This document shows positions 16,086 to 24,280 of a stretch of 64,000 nucleotides of DNA, in pieces. The translations under genes were made by a program, and so were the position numbers. Position 1 is the stretch's first letter. Each line of letters begins with the position of its first letter. This stretch comes from Caproicibacterium sp. BJN0003 (GTDB lineage: Bacteria; Bacillota; Clostridia; Oscillospirales; Acutalibacteraceae). The stretch spans positions 2,356,001 to 2,420,000 of the forward strand of contig NZ_CP111108.1 of NCBI RefSeq assembly GCF_026314295.1, given 5' to 3'. Under the pieces are notes generated by a model. It was given only the letters and a program-made list of their open reading frames with translations. It did no database searches and was not told the DNA's origin.

Positions 16086-16099
16086 TTGGAGGTGAAAGA

Positions 16100-16768
16100 A
16101 TGGAAATCGAAATAAAAGGCGTAATTATTCCAAATGACGACAAACCGGTTTATGACTTTTTAGGAAGAGATTCAACTTGTCCCAATGATGTTTTAAAAGC
16201 AATAAAGAATAGCCCCGACAACCAGGTGAATGTAAACATAAGTTCCGGAGGAGGAAACGTGTTTTCCGGGACTGAAATCTATACGGCACTTAAAAATTGC
16301 GGGAAGCAAGTAAACATTAACGTTAATTCCATTGCCGCTTCTGCTGCATCAATAATCGCTATGGCTGGGAAATCCAATATGTCCCCGGTCGCTATGATTA
16401 TGGTTCATAACGTAAGCTCTTCGGTAGATGGAGATTATCATGATATGGACAAGGCAAGTGAAACATTACAGCAAGTCGGGAAAGCGATTGCAGCAGCATA
16501 TGTAGAAAAAACCGGAATGTCTGAAAAAGATGTACTTGACATGATGGATGAGGAAACGTGGTTGACGGCAAAGCAAGCAAAAGATTTAGGATTGGTTGAT
16601 AATATCATGTTTGAAAACCAGCAAGAACCTTTTGTTAATTCCGTAATCAACATGATTCCAGAATCCGTAATTGAAAAAACAAAGAAACAGTTAGCGAATC
16701 AGCGGGCAGAACAGCCCGCTGATTTTTTACGCACAAAAATTAATTTATTAAAGGTAAAGGTGATTTAA
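16100..16768 (+). CDS. Prohead protease, ClpP-like
   Basis: A 222-residue protein starting at ATG 16100 (GGAGGTGA at 16087-16094). It has the ClpP/crotonase-like fold used by siphoviruses: VNISSGGGNVFSGTEIYTAL, then NVNSIAASAASIIAMAG with the nucleophilic Ser, and AMIMVHNVSSSVDG with the catalytic His. It would cleave the capsid scaffold (delta) domain during maturation. It is directly followed by the capsid gene. Confidence 0.92.
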   Translation: MEIEIKGVIIPNDDKPVYDFLGRDSTCPNDVLKAIKNSPDNQVNVNISSGGGNVFSGTEIYTALKNCGKQVNINVNSIAASAASIIAMAGKSNMSPVAMIMVHNVSSSVDGDYHDMDKASETLQQVGKAIAAAYVEKTGMSEKDVLDMMDEETWLTAKQAKDLGLVDNIMFENQQEPFVNSVINMIPESVIEKTKKQLANQRAEQPADFLRTKINLLKVKVI

Positions 16769-17986
16769 ATGGACAAAAAAGCATACTTAGAAAATCGAAA
16801 CAAATTGATTTCCGAAGCAGAGAACTTTATCACTTCCGGGAAGTTGGAAGATGCAGCCGCTAAAACAAAAGAAGTTGAAGCTTTGGACGCTAAATTTGAC
16901 AATGAAGCACAGGCTTTGGCAAACCTTAACGCATTGAAGGATAACCACAAAATCCCGGAATTCTATAAGGCCTTGAATTCAAATGCTGAAAACGTAATTG
17001 GAAACTTTGAAATCAATGGTGATGCAAAGGAAAACGACGTTTTGGACAGCGCCGAATACAAAAAGGCTTTTATGAATTATGTAATCAGCGGCAAGGAAAT
17101 TCCAAAAAAGTTTCAAAACGTTGATACAGTAACTAAAACCGCAGATGCTGGTGTTGCTATTCCAACAACGACCGTCCAGAAGATCTATGAGAAGATGGAA
17201 ACTCTCGGAATGGTTTTGCCGCTTGTAACAAAGACAAGCTATAAAGGCGGCGTTATCGTCCCAATTTCCTCCGTAAAGCCAACTGCGACCTGGGTTGCAG
17301 AAGGCGCAAGCTCGGACAAGCAGAAAAAGACTATTGGCAACATTGTTTTTTCCTATTACAAACTTCGCTGTGCTATTTCAATGGATTACGAAGTCGAAAA
17401 CATGGCTTACCCGTTCTTTGAAACGCAGTTTGTGCAGAATGTATCCGACGCAATGGTAAAGGCAAAGGAAACGGCTATTATTAACGGTTCCGGTTCCGGA
17501 CAGCCGAAAGGAATTTTGAAAGAAACCCCTGCAGGAAATGTAGATATTACAGCCGCTGCCACTGCTATTACATACAAAGACTTGTGCAACGCAGAAGCAG
17601 CCGAAAACTATGATTCCGCTGTATGGTGCATGACAAAATCCACATTTATGAGTCAGATTGCCGGAATGACCGATAAAAACGATCAGCCAATCGCCCGTGT
17701 GAACATGGGGATTAACGGAAAACCCGAATATTCCATTTTCGGAAGAAACGTAGTTTTGGTTAACCCTGATTACATGAGCAGTTTTGCGGCGACCGTAACT
17801 TCCGATACGATTGTTGCTTTCCTTTACCGGTTCGAAGATTATATTTTCAATTCCGGCGTTGGAATGATGACTAAGAAATATGAGGACAACGACACTGACG
17901 ATACCGTTATCAAAGCGATTGAAATTTGCGACGGTAAATCCGTGATTAATGATTCACTGGTAACAATCGTTAAGAAATCCGCATGA
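16769..17986 (+). CDS. Major capsid protein, HK97 fold
   Basis: A 405-residue protein. The first about 110 residues are a coiled-coil scaffold domain (NRNKLISEAENFITSGKLEDAAAKTKEVEALDAKF) expected to be removed by the protease; the mature part starts near VDTVTKTADAGVAIPTT. SYKGGVIVPIS, WVAEGASSDKQKKTIG and INGSGSGQPKGIL are typical of HK97 capsids of Firmicute phages. It forms the icosahedral shell. Confidence 0.95.
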   Translation: MDKKAYLENRNKLISEAENFITSGKLEDAAAKTKEVEALDAKFDNEAQALANLNALKDNHKIPEFYKALNSNAENVIGNFEINGDAKENDVLDSAEYKKAFMNYVISGKEIPKKFQNVDTVTKTADAGVAIPTTTVQKIYEKMETLGMVLPLVTKTSYKGGVIVPISSVKPTATWVAEGASSDKQKKTIGNIVFSYYKLRCAISMDYEVENMAYPFFETQFVQNVSDAMVKAKETAIINGSGSGQPKGILKETPAGNVDITAAATAITYKDLCNAEAAENYDSAVWCMTKSTFMSQIAGMTDKNDQPIARVNMGINGKPEYSIFGRNVVLVNPDYMSSFAATVTSDTIVAFLYRFEDYIFNSGVGMMTKKYEDNDTDDTVIKAIEICDGKSVINDSLVTIVKKSA

Positions 17987-17997
17987 GGTGATCGCTT

Positions 17998-18279
17998 ATG
18001 ATGGCGACTAGTTTATTGCCGTCTGCCAGAAATTGGCTCCGAATCACATCTAACTCATTAGATGATGAAATTTTGCAGACAATGAGCGCTTGCATCATTG
18101 ATTTACAAAATTCCGGAGTCAATAGGATTGACACGGAAGATTTTTTGATTCAACAGGCTATCAAACTGTACTGTAAATCTCAATTTGGATATGACAAAGA
18201 CGCTGAAAAATTCTCACAAGCTTATGAGCATTTGAAGGCGTCTCTTTCATTATCCGGAGATTATAACAGCACAAGTTAA
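17998..18279 (+). CDS. Head-tail connector protein (Gp6/DNA-packaging type)
   Basis: A 93-residue helical protein with the connector pattern ARNWLRITSNSLDDEILQTMSACIIDLQNSGV...IQQAIKLYCKSQFGYDKDAEKF. These proteins dock on the portal after packaging. Tandem ATGs at 17998 and 18001 follow GAGGTGATCG; either may be used. Confidence 0.85.
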   Translation: MMATSLLPSARNWLRITSNSLDDEILQTMSACIIDLQNSGVNRIDTEDFLIQQAIKLYCKSQFGYDKDAEKFSQAYEHLKASLSLSGDYNSTS

Positions 18280-18326
18280 CCTAAAAAGCTGTGCTATCAA
18301 GGCTATACGGGCGTTCGGGTGATTTT

Positions 18327-18635
18327 ATGTACTTTTCAGATGTTATCTCTCTCGTAAAGCGCGTGTACACAGACGGAAATCCGTCTGAATCCAGTAGAAC
18401 GGTGTTTTGCGACATGACTAGTATATACGGAAACGAGGATAGCAACGCTCGGCAGAACGGCATTAAGGCGTCTGCACGGGCGATTATAAGGGCAGAAGAT
18501 TATGGAGGGGAAACAATACTCGACTATTCCGGAGGAAGAAGCACGGAAGCTGTAAGGTACACAGTATACCGCACCTATCTTGACAGGGACAATATCGAAT
18601 TGTACTTATCGAAGAAAAAAGGTGAGCAAAAATGA
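18327..18635 (+). CDS. Head closure (stopper) protein
   Basis: A 102-residue protein from ATG 18327 (GGGTGA just upstream); an upstream TTG at 18291 is open but has no ribosome binding site. The pattern MYFSDVISLVKRVYTDGNPSESSRTVFCDMTSIYGNEDSNARQNGIK is that of siphovirus head-tail adaptors, which plug the portal and receive the tail. Confidence 0.8.
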   Translation: MYFSDVISLVKRVYTDGNPSESSRTVFCDMTSIYGNEDSNARQNGIKASARAIIRAEDYGGETILDYSGGRSTEAVRYTVYRTYLDRDNIELYLSKKKGEQK

Positions 18636-19027
18636 GCGATCTTATAAAAATAGATGATTTAGAATCAGCAATTTCTGCAGAACTGAACGCATATTCCGAC
18701 GTAGTGATTGATGGAACTAAAAAGTTGGTGAATAAAGTCGCTAAAAAATGCTGTGAAAACATAAAGAATGACTCTCCAGCCAGAAAATCAAGCGGAGAAA
18801 AGTATAAAAAAGGCTGGAAAGTAAAGAAAACGGAAGATAGTCCATTAAGAACTGTCTGTACAGTGTACAACTCAAAGCAACCTAGCTTGACTTACCTTTT
18901 GGAAAACGGACATGCAACCGTTAACGGAGGGCGTACAAGAGCAATCCCCCATATAAAGCAAAATGAACAATCCGCCAATGAAGAACTAGAAGAAGATGTT
19001 TCGGAGCTGATTAAGAATGGACATTAA
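18632..19027 (+). CDS. HK97 gp10-like neck/tail protein
   Basis: A 131-residue protein with the gp10 pattern: a basic helix (DVVIDGTKKLVNKVAKKCCENIKNDSP), SGEKYKKGWKVKK, then LTYLLENGHATVNGGRTRAIPHIKQNEQ. It overlaps the stopper stop by 4 bases. The family joins the tail to the head. Confidence 0.85.
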   Translation: MSDLIKIDDLESAISAELNAYSDVVIDGTKKLVNKVAKKCCENIKNDSPARKSSGEKYKKGWKVKKTEDSPLRTVCTVYNSKQPSLTYLLENGHATVNGGRTRAIPHIKQNEQSANEELEEDVSELIKNGH

Positions 19028-19328
19028 AGAATGGCTGGAACAAGCCGGTGAACCAGTGGCAGATACATGCTTTGTTCCCGACGATTGCCCCCCTCTACCC
19101 TATATTTGCTTTTTGGACAAGTCACAAAACGAAGGTGCAGACTTAAAAAACGATTTGGTAAATCACGGGTTAACGGTAGAGCGATATTCCAAAACAACGG
19201 ACGACAACAAAGCTCTTGAAAATCTATTTGGTGACGAAAATATCAAATATTCAAAAGAGCGAATATGGGTTACAGAAGAATCCGTGTTCGAGACAATTTA
19301 CAATTTTGACCTATTAGAAAGGATTTGA
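19017..19328 (+). CDS. Tail completion/terminator protein
   Basis: A 103-residue protein in the fixed position between gp10-like and tube genes. CPPLPYICFLDKSQNEGADLKNDLVNHGLTVERYSKTTD is characteristic of Firmicute phage tail completion proteins. It overlaps its upstream neighbour by 11 bases. The call rests on position and pattern. Confidence 0.75.
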   Translation: MDIKEWLEQAGEPVADTCFVPDDCPPLPYICFLDKSQNEGADLKNDLVNHGLTVERYSKTTDDNKALENLFGDENIKYSKERIWVTEESVFETIYNFDLLERI

Positions 19329-19332
19329 TAAA

Positions 19333-20163
19333 ATGCCAGAAGCAAAAAATAAACATATCCCGGTCGGTTCTTGTCATGTTTATTGCGCTAAATTTTTAAA
19401 TAACACGATTCCGGAAGATTCCGAAATTGAAACCGAAACCAATAAACTTGGTTACGTTGAAAAAGGCGCAGAAGTCACATACAAGCCAACCGTAAAGACT
19501 TTTAAAGATGATTTTGGAATGACAACCCGAACAGTGGTAACGGCAGAGGAAACGACTACAAAATTTTCACTCATTTCTTGGAGCAAACAGGATTTTGCTA
19601 AGTTTTCTCCGACTGCACGAGTTGACACTACCAGCAAACCCGGCCATAACATTATTAAAATTGGTGGCATTGGTTTTGCAGACAACAGCCCCTATCTATT
19701 CCGTCTTGTACATAATGATGCAGAGTACGGAGATTTGCGTGTAACCATTGTAGGCACTAACACCAGCGGATTTAAACTTGACTTTAAGCCGGATTCTTCC
19801 GGAAACATGGACGTTGAGGTACAGTCTCAGTCTCTCGACAGCGAAGGCACACAGATTTTACTTGATGAGGAATTACCTGGCTCGGCTGCAGCGGCAAGCG
19901 GATTGTCCGTGTCTTCTACAGCTGGTACAGTATCGGGAACAACCGCCTTGACCGTGACCCCGTCTAAAGGCAGCGGCAATACATATCGCTATAAACTTGG
20001 GGCTTATATCCCGAACGTTGGCGACGATTTGAGCGCTTGGAGTACATGGGACGGTACCAGCGCAATCACGGCAACGACCGGCAGCATTATCACGGTGGCA
20101 GAGGTTGACTCTACCAATAAGGCAGTTAAGGCTAGCGTTGCGACAGTAGTTGCGAAGGTGTAA
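19333..20163 (+). CDS. Major tail (tube) protein with C-terminal Ig-like domain
   Basis: A 276-residue protein. Residues 1-185 form the tube protein (HIPVGSCHVYCAKF, KPTVKTFKDDFGMTTRTVVTAEE, DLRVTIVGTNTSGFKLDF). Residues about 190-276 (ASGLSVSSTAGTVSGTTALTVTPSK...) resemble a bacterial Ig-like domain that would decorate the tail outside. It is preceded by GAAAGGATTTGATAAA. Confidence 0.9.
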   Translation: MPEAKNKHIPVGSCHVYCAKFLNNTIPEDSEIETETNKLGYVEKGAEVTYKPTVKTFKDDFGMTTRTVVTAEETTTKFSLISWSKQDFAKFSPTARVDTTSKPGHNIIKIGGIGFADNSPYLFRLVHNDAEYGDLRVTIVGTNTSGFKLDFKPDSSGNMDVEVQSQSLDSEGTQILLDEELPGSAAAASGLSVSSTAGTVSGTTALTVTPSKGSGNTYRYKLGAYIPNVGDDLSAWSTWDGTSAITATTGSIITVAEVDSTNKAVKASVATVVAKV

Positions 20164-20167
20164 TAAA

Positions 20168-20470
20168 ATGTATGATATTTTAAGCGTTACAAAAAGAACA
20201 TTTGCGGTAAAGCTGCATTGTAAAGATGAAGACGGAAACGATCACGCGACCGAACTTGAAATTTTCCCTCCAAAACTGAAAGCCCTGCGTGAAATCGTAG
20301 CTTGCAAAAACGATATTTCAGACATGCAGGAAGCAGTTAAAAAAATGTTGAGCAATAACAAAAGCAAATTTGTTGTACCGGATGAATATATCGAAGAAAT
20401 GAATTTTGATGAATTATCCGGGTTGCTTACAGCCTATTTCCAGTGGGTGGCAGACACAAAAAAGAGTTAG
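20168..20470 (+). CDS. Tail assembly chaperone, short form (gpG-like)
   Basis: A 100-residue protein starting at ATG 20168. ILSVTKRTFAVKLHCKDEDGN and LEIFPPKLKALREIVACKN resemble Firmicute tail assembly chaperones. Its last codons hold the slippery heptamer A_AAA_AAG at 20458-20464, so some ribosomes shift -1 and add the next frame. It precedes the tape measure gene as in lambda G/T. Confidence 0.88.
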   Translation: MYDILSVTKRTFAVKLHCKDEDGNDHATELEIFPPKLKALREIVACKNDISDMQEAVKKMLSNNKSKFVVPDEYIEEMNFDELSGLLTAYFQWVADTKKS

Positions 20471-20736
20471 CCCCTCCGTCTTGCCCGGATGATGAAAGCC
20501 CGGAGGGGCATTATTTGCCGGAACTGTCCGGCGAAAAAATAGTATACCGATATACAGGACTTAATTTTCATCAAATAGACAATCTTAATGTCTTTGTATA
20601 TTGGATTTATTTTAGGGACGCTGTCATACATTACGCTATGCGGACCGAAAAAGGCCAGGACTGGCTTGATGAATGCTGGGCGCGTAATCAGACGGAACCC
20701 GATAGAAAAGCACTAAGAGAATTAGCGAGAAAATAG
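20443..20736 (+). CDS. Tail assembly chaperone extension (gpT-like), read by -1 frameshift
   Basis: This frame is open from about 20443 but has no ribosome binding site of its own. It is exactly -1 relative to the gpG-like gene and is joined to it at 20464, giving a fused product of about 189 residues. The T part (HYLPELSGEKIVYRYTGLNFHQIDNLNVFVYWIYFRDAVIHY) is followed by TEKGQDWLDECWARNQTEPDRKALREL. In lambda-type tails the G-GT ratio controls assembly on the tape measure. Confidence 0.85.
   Translation: MGGRHKKELAPPSCPDDESPEGHYLPELSGEKIVYRYTGLNFHQIDNLNVFVYWIYFRDAVIHYAMRTEKGQDWLDECWARNQTEPDRKALRELARK
20458..20509 (+). promoter_or_regulatory. Programmed -1 ribosomal frameshift signal
   Basis: The signal has a slippery heptamer A_AAA_AAG (20458-20464, in the zero frame ACA-AAA-AAG), a 5-base spacer and a perfect 9-bp stem GCCCCTCCG/CGGAGGGGC (20470-20478/20501-20509) with a 22-base loop. 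The zero-frame stop (TAG 20468-20470) lies just inside the start of the stem. All parts match the canonical form. Confidence 0.9.
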
Positions 20737-20741
20737 TCGTC

Positions 20742-20775
20742 ATGCACTCTTCCATTTTGGGAGGGTGCATTTTTT
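20742..20775 (+). terminator. Intrinsic terminator/attenuator ahead of the tape measure gene
   Basis: ATGCACTCT/AGGGTGCAT (20742-20750/20762-20770) forms a 9-bp stem with one G-T pair, followed by a T run. It lies inside the structural operon between the chaperone extension and the tape measure gene, so it probably attenuates rather than stops transcription. Confidence 0.7.
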
Positions 20776-20799
20776 ATGTCATAAGAAAGGAGGGCAAAA

Positions 20800-23427
20800 A
20801 TGGCAAACAATATCAAAGGTATTACCGTTGAAATTGGCGGCGATACTACAAAACTTGACACGGCCTTAAAAGATGTAAATAAAACTTCTAAAAGTCTGCA
20901 ATCGGAACTTAAAGAAGTCCAAAAGCAGTTAAAGCTTGACCCTTCCAACACAGAACTGCTTTCACAAAAATCTAAAATCTTAAAAGAAGATATTCAGGCG
21001 ACGTCTGAAAAGCTAAAAACCTTAAAGGACGTTCAAGGGCAGGTTGAACAGCAGTTTAAAAATGGAGATTTAGGAGAAGAAAAGTACCGCGCATACAACA
21101 GAGAGCTCGAAGAAACCAAAATTAAGCTCAAAGATTTAAAAGATCAGCATAAAGATTTTGGTAGTGTAGTAGGACAACAATTTCAAGTTGCCGGCGACAA
21201 GGTAAAAGGCGTAGGAGATAAGATAACAGGAGTAGGACAAAAGCTTACACCTGTTTCTGCAACGGCGACTGGGCTGATTGCCGGGGCTGTAAAGTCGTTT
21301 AATGAAGTTGATGAAGGCATGGACACCATTGTCAAAAAGACAGGCGCAACCGGTGACTCTTTAGACGGCTTGCAGGGTATTGCCAAAAATATTTTTGGGT
21401 CAATGCCGGTCGACATGGACAAAGTCGGGATTGCAGTTGGAGAATTAAATACAAGATTTGGATTTACTGGTGACACTTTGGAAAAATCGTCTGAACAGTT
21501 TTTAAAATTTGCATCAGTTAATGGTGTTGATGTAAATAATGCTGTCAGATTAGTTTCCCGCGCAATGGGTGACGCCAATATTCCAGCAAGCGAGTATAAC
21601 ACGATACTAGACCAGCTTACCGCTGCATCTCAAGCAAGTGGGATTTCGATCGATTCTTTGACAGAGGATATTACAAAATACGGCGCCCCTATGCGAGCAC
21701 TCGGATTTGATACACAGTCGAGCATTGCAATATTCAGCCAATGGGAAAAAGCCGGAGTCAATACGGAAATCGCTTTTTCCGGCATGAAGAAAGCGATTGG
21801 AAACTGGACTAAAGCAGGTAAAGATTCAAAAACTGAATTTGAAAAAACAGTTAAAGGAATACAAGACGGCTCAATATCCGCAGAAAAAGCGATCAGTATA
21901 TTTGGAACTAAAGCAGGCCCCGATATGGTTGATGCAATTCAGCAAGGAAGATTTAGTTATGAAGATTTTATGAAAGTAATTGAATCTTCAAAGGGGACAG
22001 TATCAGATACGTTTTCCGGTACCGAAGATGGCGTTGACAAAATCAAAACGGCTTTAAACAACGGGAAGCTTGCATTCGCCGATTTTGGACAAGTGATCTC
22101 CGATTCCCTAGCCCCTATATTAGATAAAGTGATTGGGTTCATCAAGGACTTGACCGATAAACTAAAGGCCATGAGTCCGGAACAAAAAGAGCAGATTGTA
22201 AAAATTGTAGCGATTATCGCAGCAGTAGCCCCTTTGCTAATTATAGGTGGGAAAATAGTGTCTTTAATTGGTGGAATAATAAGTGCTATTGGCTTTTTGA
22301 TGTCACCTGTTGGGCTTGTCATTCTTGCGATTACTGGGATAATTGCCGCTGCTATTGCCATTAAAACTCACTGGGAGCAAATAGGAAAATTCTTTTCTGA
22401 TTTATGGAGTGGAATACAACAAACATTTGCACCCATTGGCGCATGGTTCCAATCTGTTTTTTCTGCTGCTGCACAGGCTGTTCAAACCGCTTGGGGCGGA
22501 ATTACCGGCTTCTTCGGTGGCATCTGGAACGGAATTGTCAATATATTCAGCGTAGTTGCTGGGTGGTTTGGCAATATGTTTTCTACAGCGTGGAATGCAA
22601 TTCAAACGGCGTGGAGTGGAGTAATAGGCTTCTTTGGTGGCATTTGGAACGGAATAACCGGAGTATTCGGTGCGGTTGGTGGGTTCTTTGGTGACATTTT
22701 TAACGGAGCCGTTAATATTATTCAAGGCGCATGGGGCGGTATAACAGGGTTCTTTGGGGGAATTTGGAACGGTATAACCGGAGTATTCGGTGCGGTCGGT
22801 GACTGGTTCGGACAAGTATTTGGCGCTGCAGCAGACGCGATTCAATCGGCATGGAGCGGAATAGCTGGTTTCTTTCAAAATATTTGGGACACCATAGGGA
22901 ATGGATTTAGAGGATTTATAAACTTCTTTGTTTCCGGCTTGAATTCTGTGATCGGTGCGATTGATTCTATTCATGTTGATATTCCGTCGTGGTCCCCGAT
23001 TGGAGCCGGTACAACCCTCGGGTTTAACATTCCAATGGTTCCTTATCTTGCAAATGGCGGCATTGTTGACAAGGCAACCCTAGCAATGATCGGTGAATCA
23101 GGACGTGAAGCGGTTGTTCCTTTGGAAAACAATCTGCAATGGATAAAGGAACTTGCAGCAGAGCTTGCGAACGCACTAAAAAACGTTATACCCGATTTCA
23201 GCCTTACAAGCATACAAATAAGCACAGCATTGTCTGCGGCTTATGGAACGGCGGCGGAATCGGCGGGAAGGGCGCAAATTGGAACGACTGGGAACCAGGT
23301 CCAAACTGGCGCGAGAACAGTTTTTAAGCAGACCGTAAACAACTACAGTCCCGAAGCATTATCACCGTCAGAAACCGCACGGCAGACACGCAACGCCACA
23401 CGGAAATTTCTTTTAGCAGTGAGGTAA
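20800..23427 (+). CDS. Tape measure protein
   Basis: An 875-residue protein after GAAAGGAGGG. A long N-terminal coiled coil (1-125: LKDVNKTSKSLQSELKEVQKQLKLD) leads to the tape measure domain (about 180-440: SEYNTILDQLTAASQASGISIDSL, TEIAFSGMKKAIGNW), a hydrophobic region (about 465-525) and tandem Trp/Phe/Gly-rich repeats (about 525-700: ITGFFGGIWNGI units), then GESGREAVVPLENN. It sets tail length and may enter the membrane at ejection. Confidence 0.95.
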   Translation: MANNIKGITVEIGGDTTKLDTALKDVNKTSKSLQSELKEVQKQLKLDPSNTELLSQKSKILKEDIQATSEKLKTLKDVQGQVEQQFKNGDLGEEKYRAYNRELEETKIKLKDLKDQHKDFGSVVGQQFQVAGDKVKGVGDKITGVGQKLTPVSATATGLIAGAVKSFNEVDEGMDTIVKKTGATGDSLDGLQGIAKNIFGSMPVDMDKVGIAVGELNTRFGFTGDTLEKSSEQFLKFASVNGVDVNNAVRLVSRAMGDANIPASEYNTILDQLTAASQASGISIDSLTEDITKYGAPMRALGFDTQSSIAIFSQWEKAGVNTEIAFSGMKKAIGNWTKAGKDSKTEFEKTVKGIQDGSISAEKAISIFGTKAGPDMVDAIQQGRFSYEDFMKVIESSKGTVSDTFSGTEDGVDKIKTALNNGKLAFADFGQVISDSLAPILDKVIGFIKDLTDKLKAMSPEQKEQIVKIVAIIAAVAPLLIIGGKIVSLIGGIISAIGFLMSPVGLVILAITGIIAAAIAIKTHWEQIGKFFSDLWSGIQQTFAPIGAWFQSVFSAAAQAVQTAWGGITGFFGGIWNGIVNIFSVVAGWFGNMFSTAWNAIQTAWSGVIGFFGGIWNGITGVFGAVGGFFGDIFNGAVNIIQGAWGGITGFFGGIWNGITGVFGAVGDWFGQVFGAAADAIQSAWSGIAGFFQNIWDTIGNGFRGFINFFVSGLNSVIGAIDSIHVDIPSWSPIGAGTTLGFNIPMVPYLANGGIVDKATLAMIGESGREAVVPLENNLQWIKELAAELANALKNVIPDFSLTSIQISTALSAAYGTAAESAGRAQIGTTGNQVQTGARTVFKQTVNNYSPEALSPSETARQTRNATRKFLLAVR
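22380..22890 (+). repeat. Degenerate tandem repeats within the tape measure gene
   Basis: About four to five units of roughly 120 bases, each coding a variant of AWNxIQxAWSGIxGFFGGIWNGIxxxFxxVxxWFG. The copies starting near 22605 and 22725 share long near-identical stretches (the segment around GGAACGGAATAACCGGAGT recurs), so recent unequal crossing-over is likely. Confidence 0.7.
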
Positions 23428-23430
23428 CAA

Positions 23431-24279
23431 ATGATTAGGATTGTATGTGAAAATGAACAGGGGCTTCAAATGGCGTTTTCTTACGGCGGAGACCCGATAT
23501 GCCTTGTTGCGACGGATGGATTTTCGGATTCTGACTATTTAGTGAATACATCAAAGAATAGTGGGCAGGACGGAGAAACATACAACAGTGCTACGGCGCA
23601 AAAGCGTAATCCCGTTATTACGGTTGAAATCATGCGTGACTTTGTGGCACAGCGAGAAAAGCTTCATAGTTTTTTCCAGCCGCGCGCACTGGGTACAGTC
23701 TATCATTATGATGGCGACACGGGGCGAAAGGCAAATTATTATGTTGAGAAAATTGACATAGTAGAAAGCGGAGCCACAAGGTCCGCAACAATATCGCTTA
23801 TTTGCCCCGACCCGAAATTCTATGATTTAACGGAAAGCATCACCGCACTTGCGGTATGGAAAGGCTGCGTCAAGTTCCCGCTACATATTCATGAACCGTT
23901 TTATATTGCAAAAAAGATTAATACCCTGATCGGAAATGTTGCAAATGACAGCAATGTTACACAGGGTTTGACAATCAAATTTACCGCGACGGGAACGGTT
24001 GTGAATCCGTCGCTGTACGACGTGAACCGACATAACAAAATGCAAATCAATATAACAATACATAGTGGTGATACGGTTATCGTAACGACAGCAACCGGGA
24101 ATAAGCGTGTTCGGCTTGTCAGCGGAGGCGTGACGACAAACATAAATAACCTTATGGCGTATCCCCCCGTATGGCTTCAAGCTTACCAGGGTGACAATTT
24201 ATTTAGGTATGATGCGGATAGTGGCATAGACAGTTTAAGCGTATCAATCCTGCACACGAAGGCATACTGGGGGGTTTAA
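23431..24279 (+). CDS. Distal tail protein (Dit-like)
   Basis: A 282-residue protein right after the tape measure. NPVITVEIMRDFVAQREKLHSFFQPRALGTVYHY and SATISLICPDPKFYDL are typical of the siphovirus distal tail family, which forms the hub connecting tube and baseplate. The C-terminal half (about 150-282) is a beta-rich second domain. Confidence 0.88.
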   Translation: MIRIVCENEQGLQMAFSYGGDPICLVATDGFSDSDYLVNTSKNSGQDGETYNSATAQKRNPVITVEIMRDFVAQREKLHSFFQPRALGTVYHYDGDTGRKANYYVEKIDIVESGATRSATISLICPDPKFYDLTESITALAVWKGCVKFPLHIHEPFYIAKKINTLIGNVANDSNVTQGLTIKFTATGTVVNPSLYDVNRHNKMQINITIHSGDTVIVTTATGNKRVRLVSGGVTTNINNLMAYPPVWLQAYQGDNLFRYDADSGIDSLSVSILHTKAYWGV

Positions 24280-24280
24280 T

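Noticed and set aside
22402-22974. A 190-codon minus-strand frame within the tape measure repeats
   Set aside because: It is generated by the repeated Trp/Gly codons of the tape measure gene and has no start signals.
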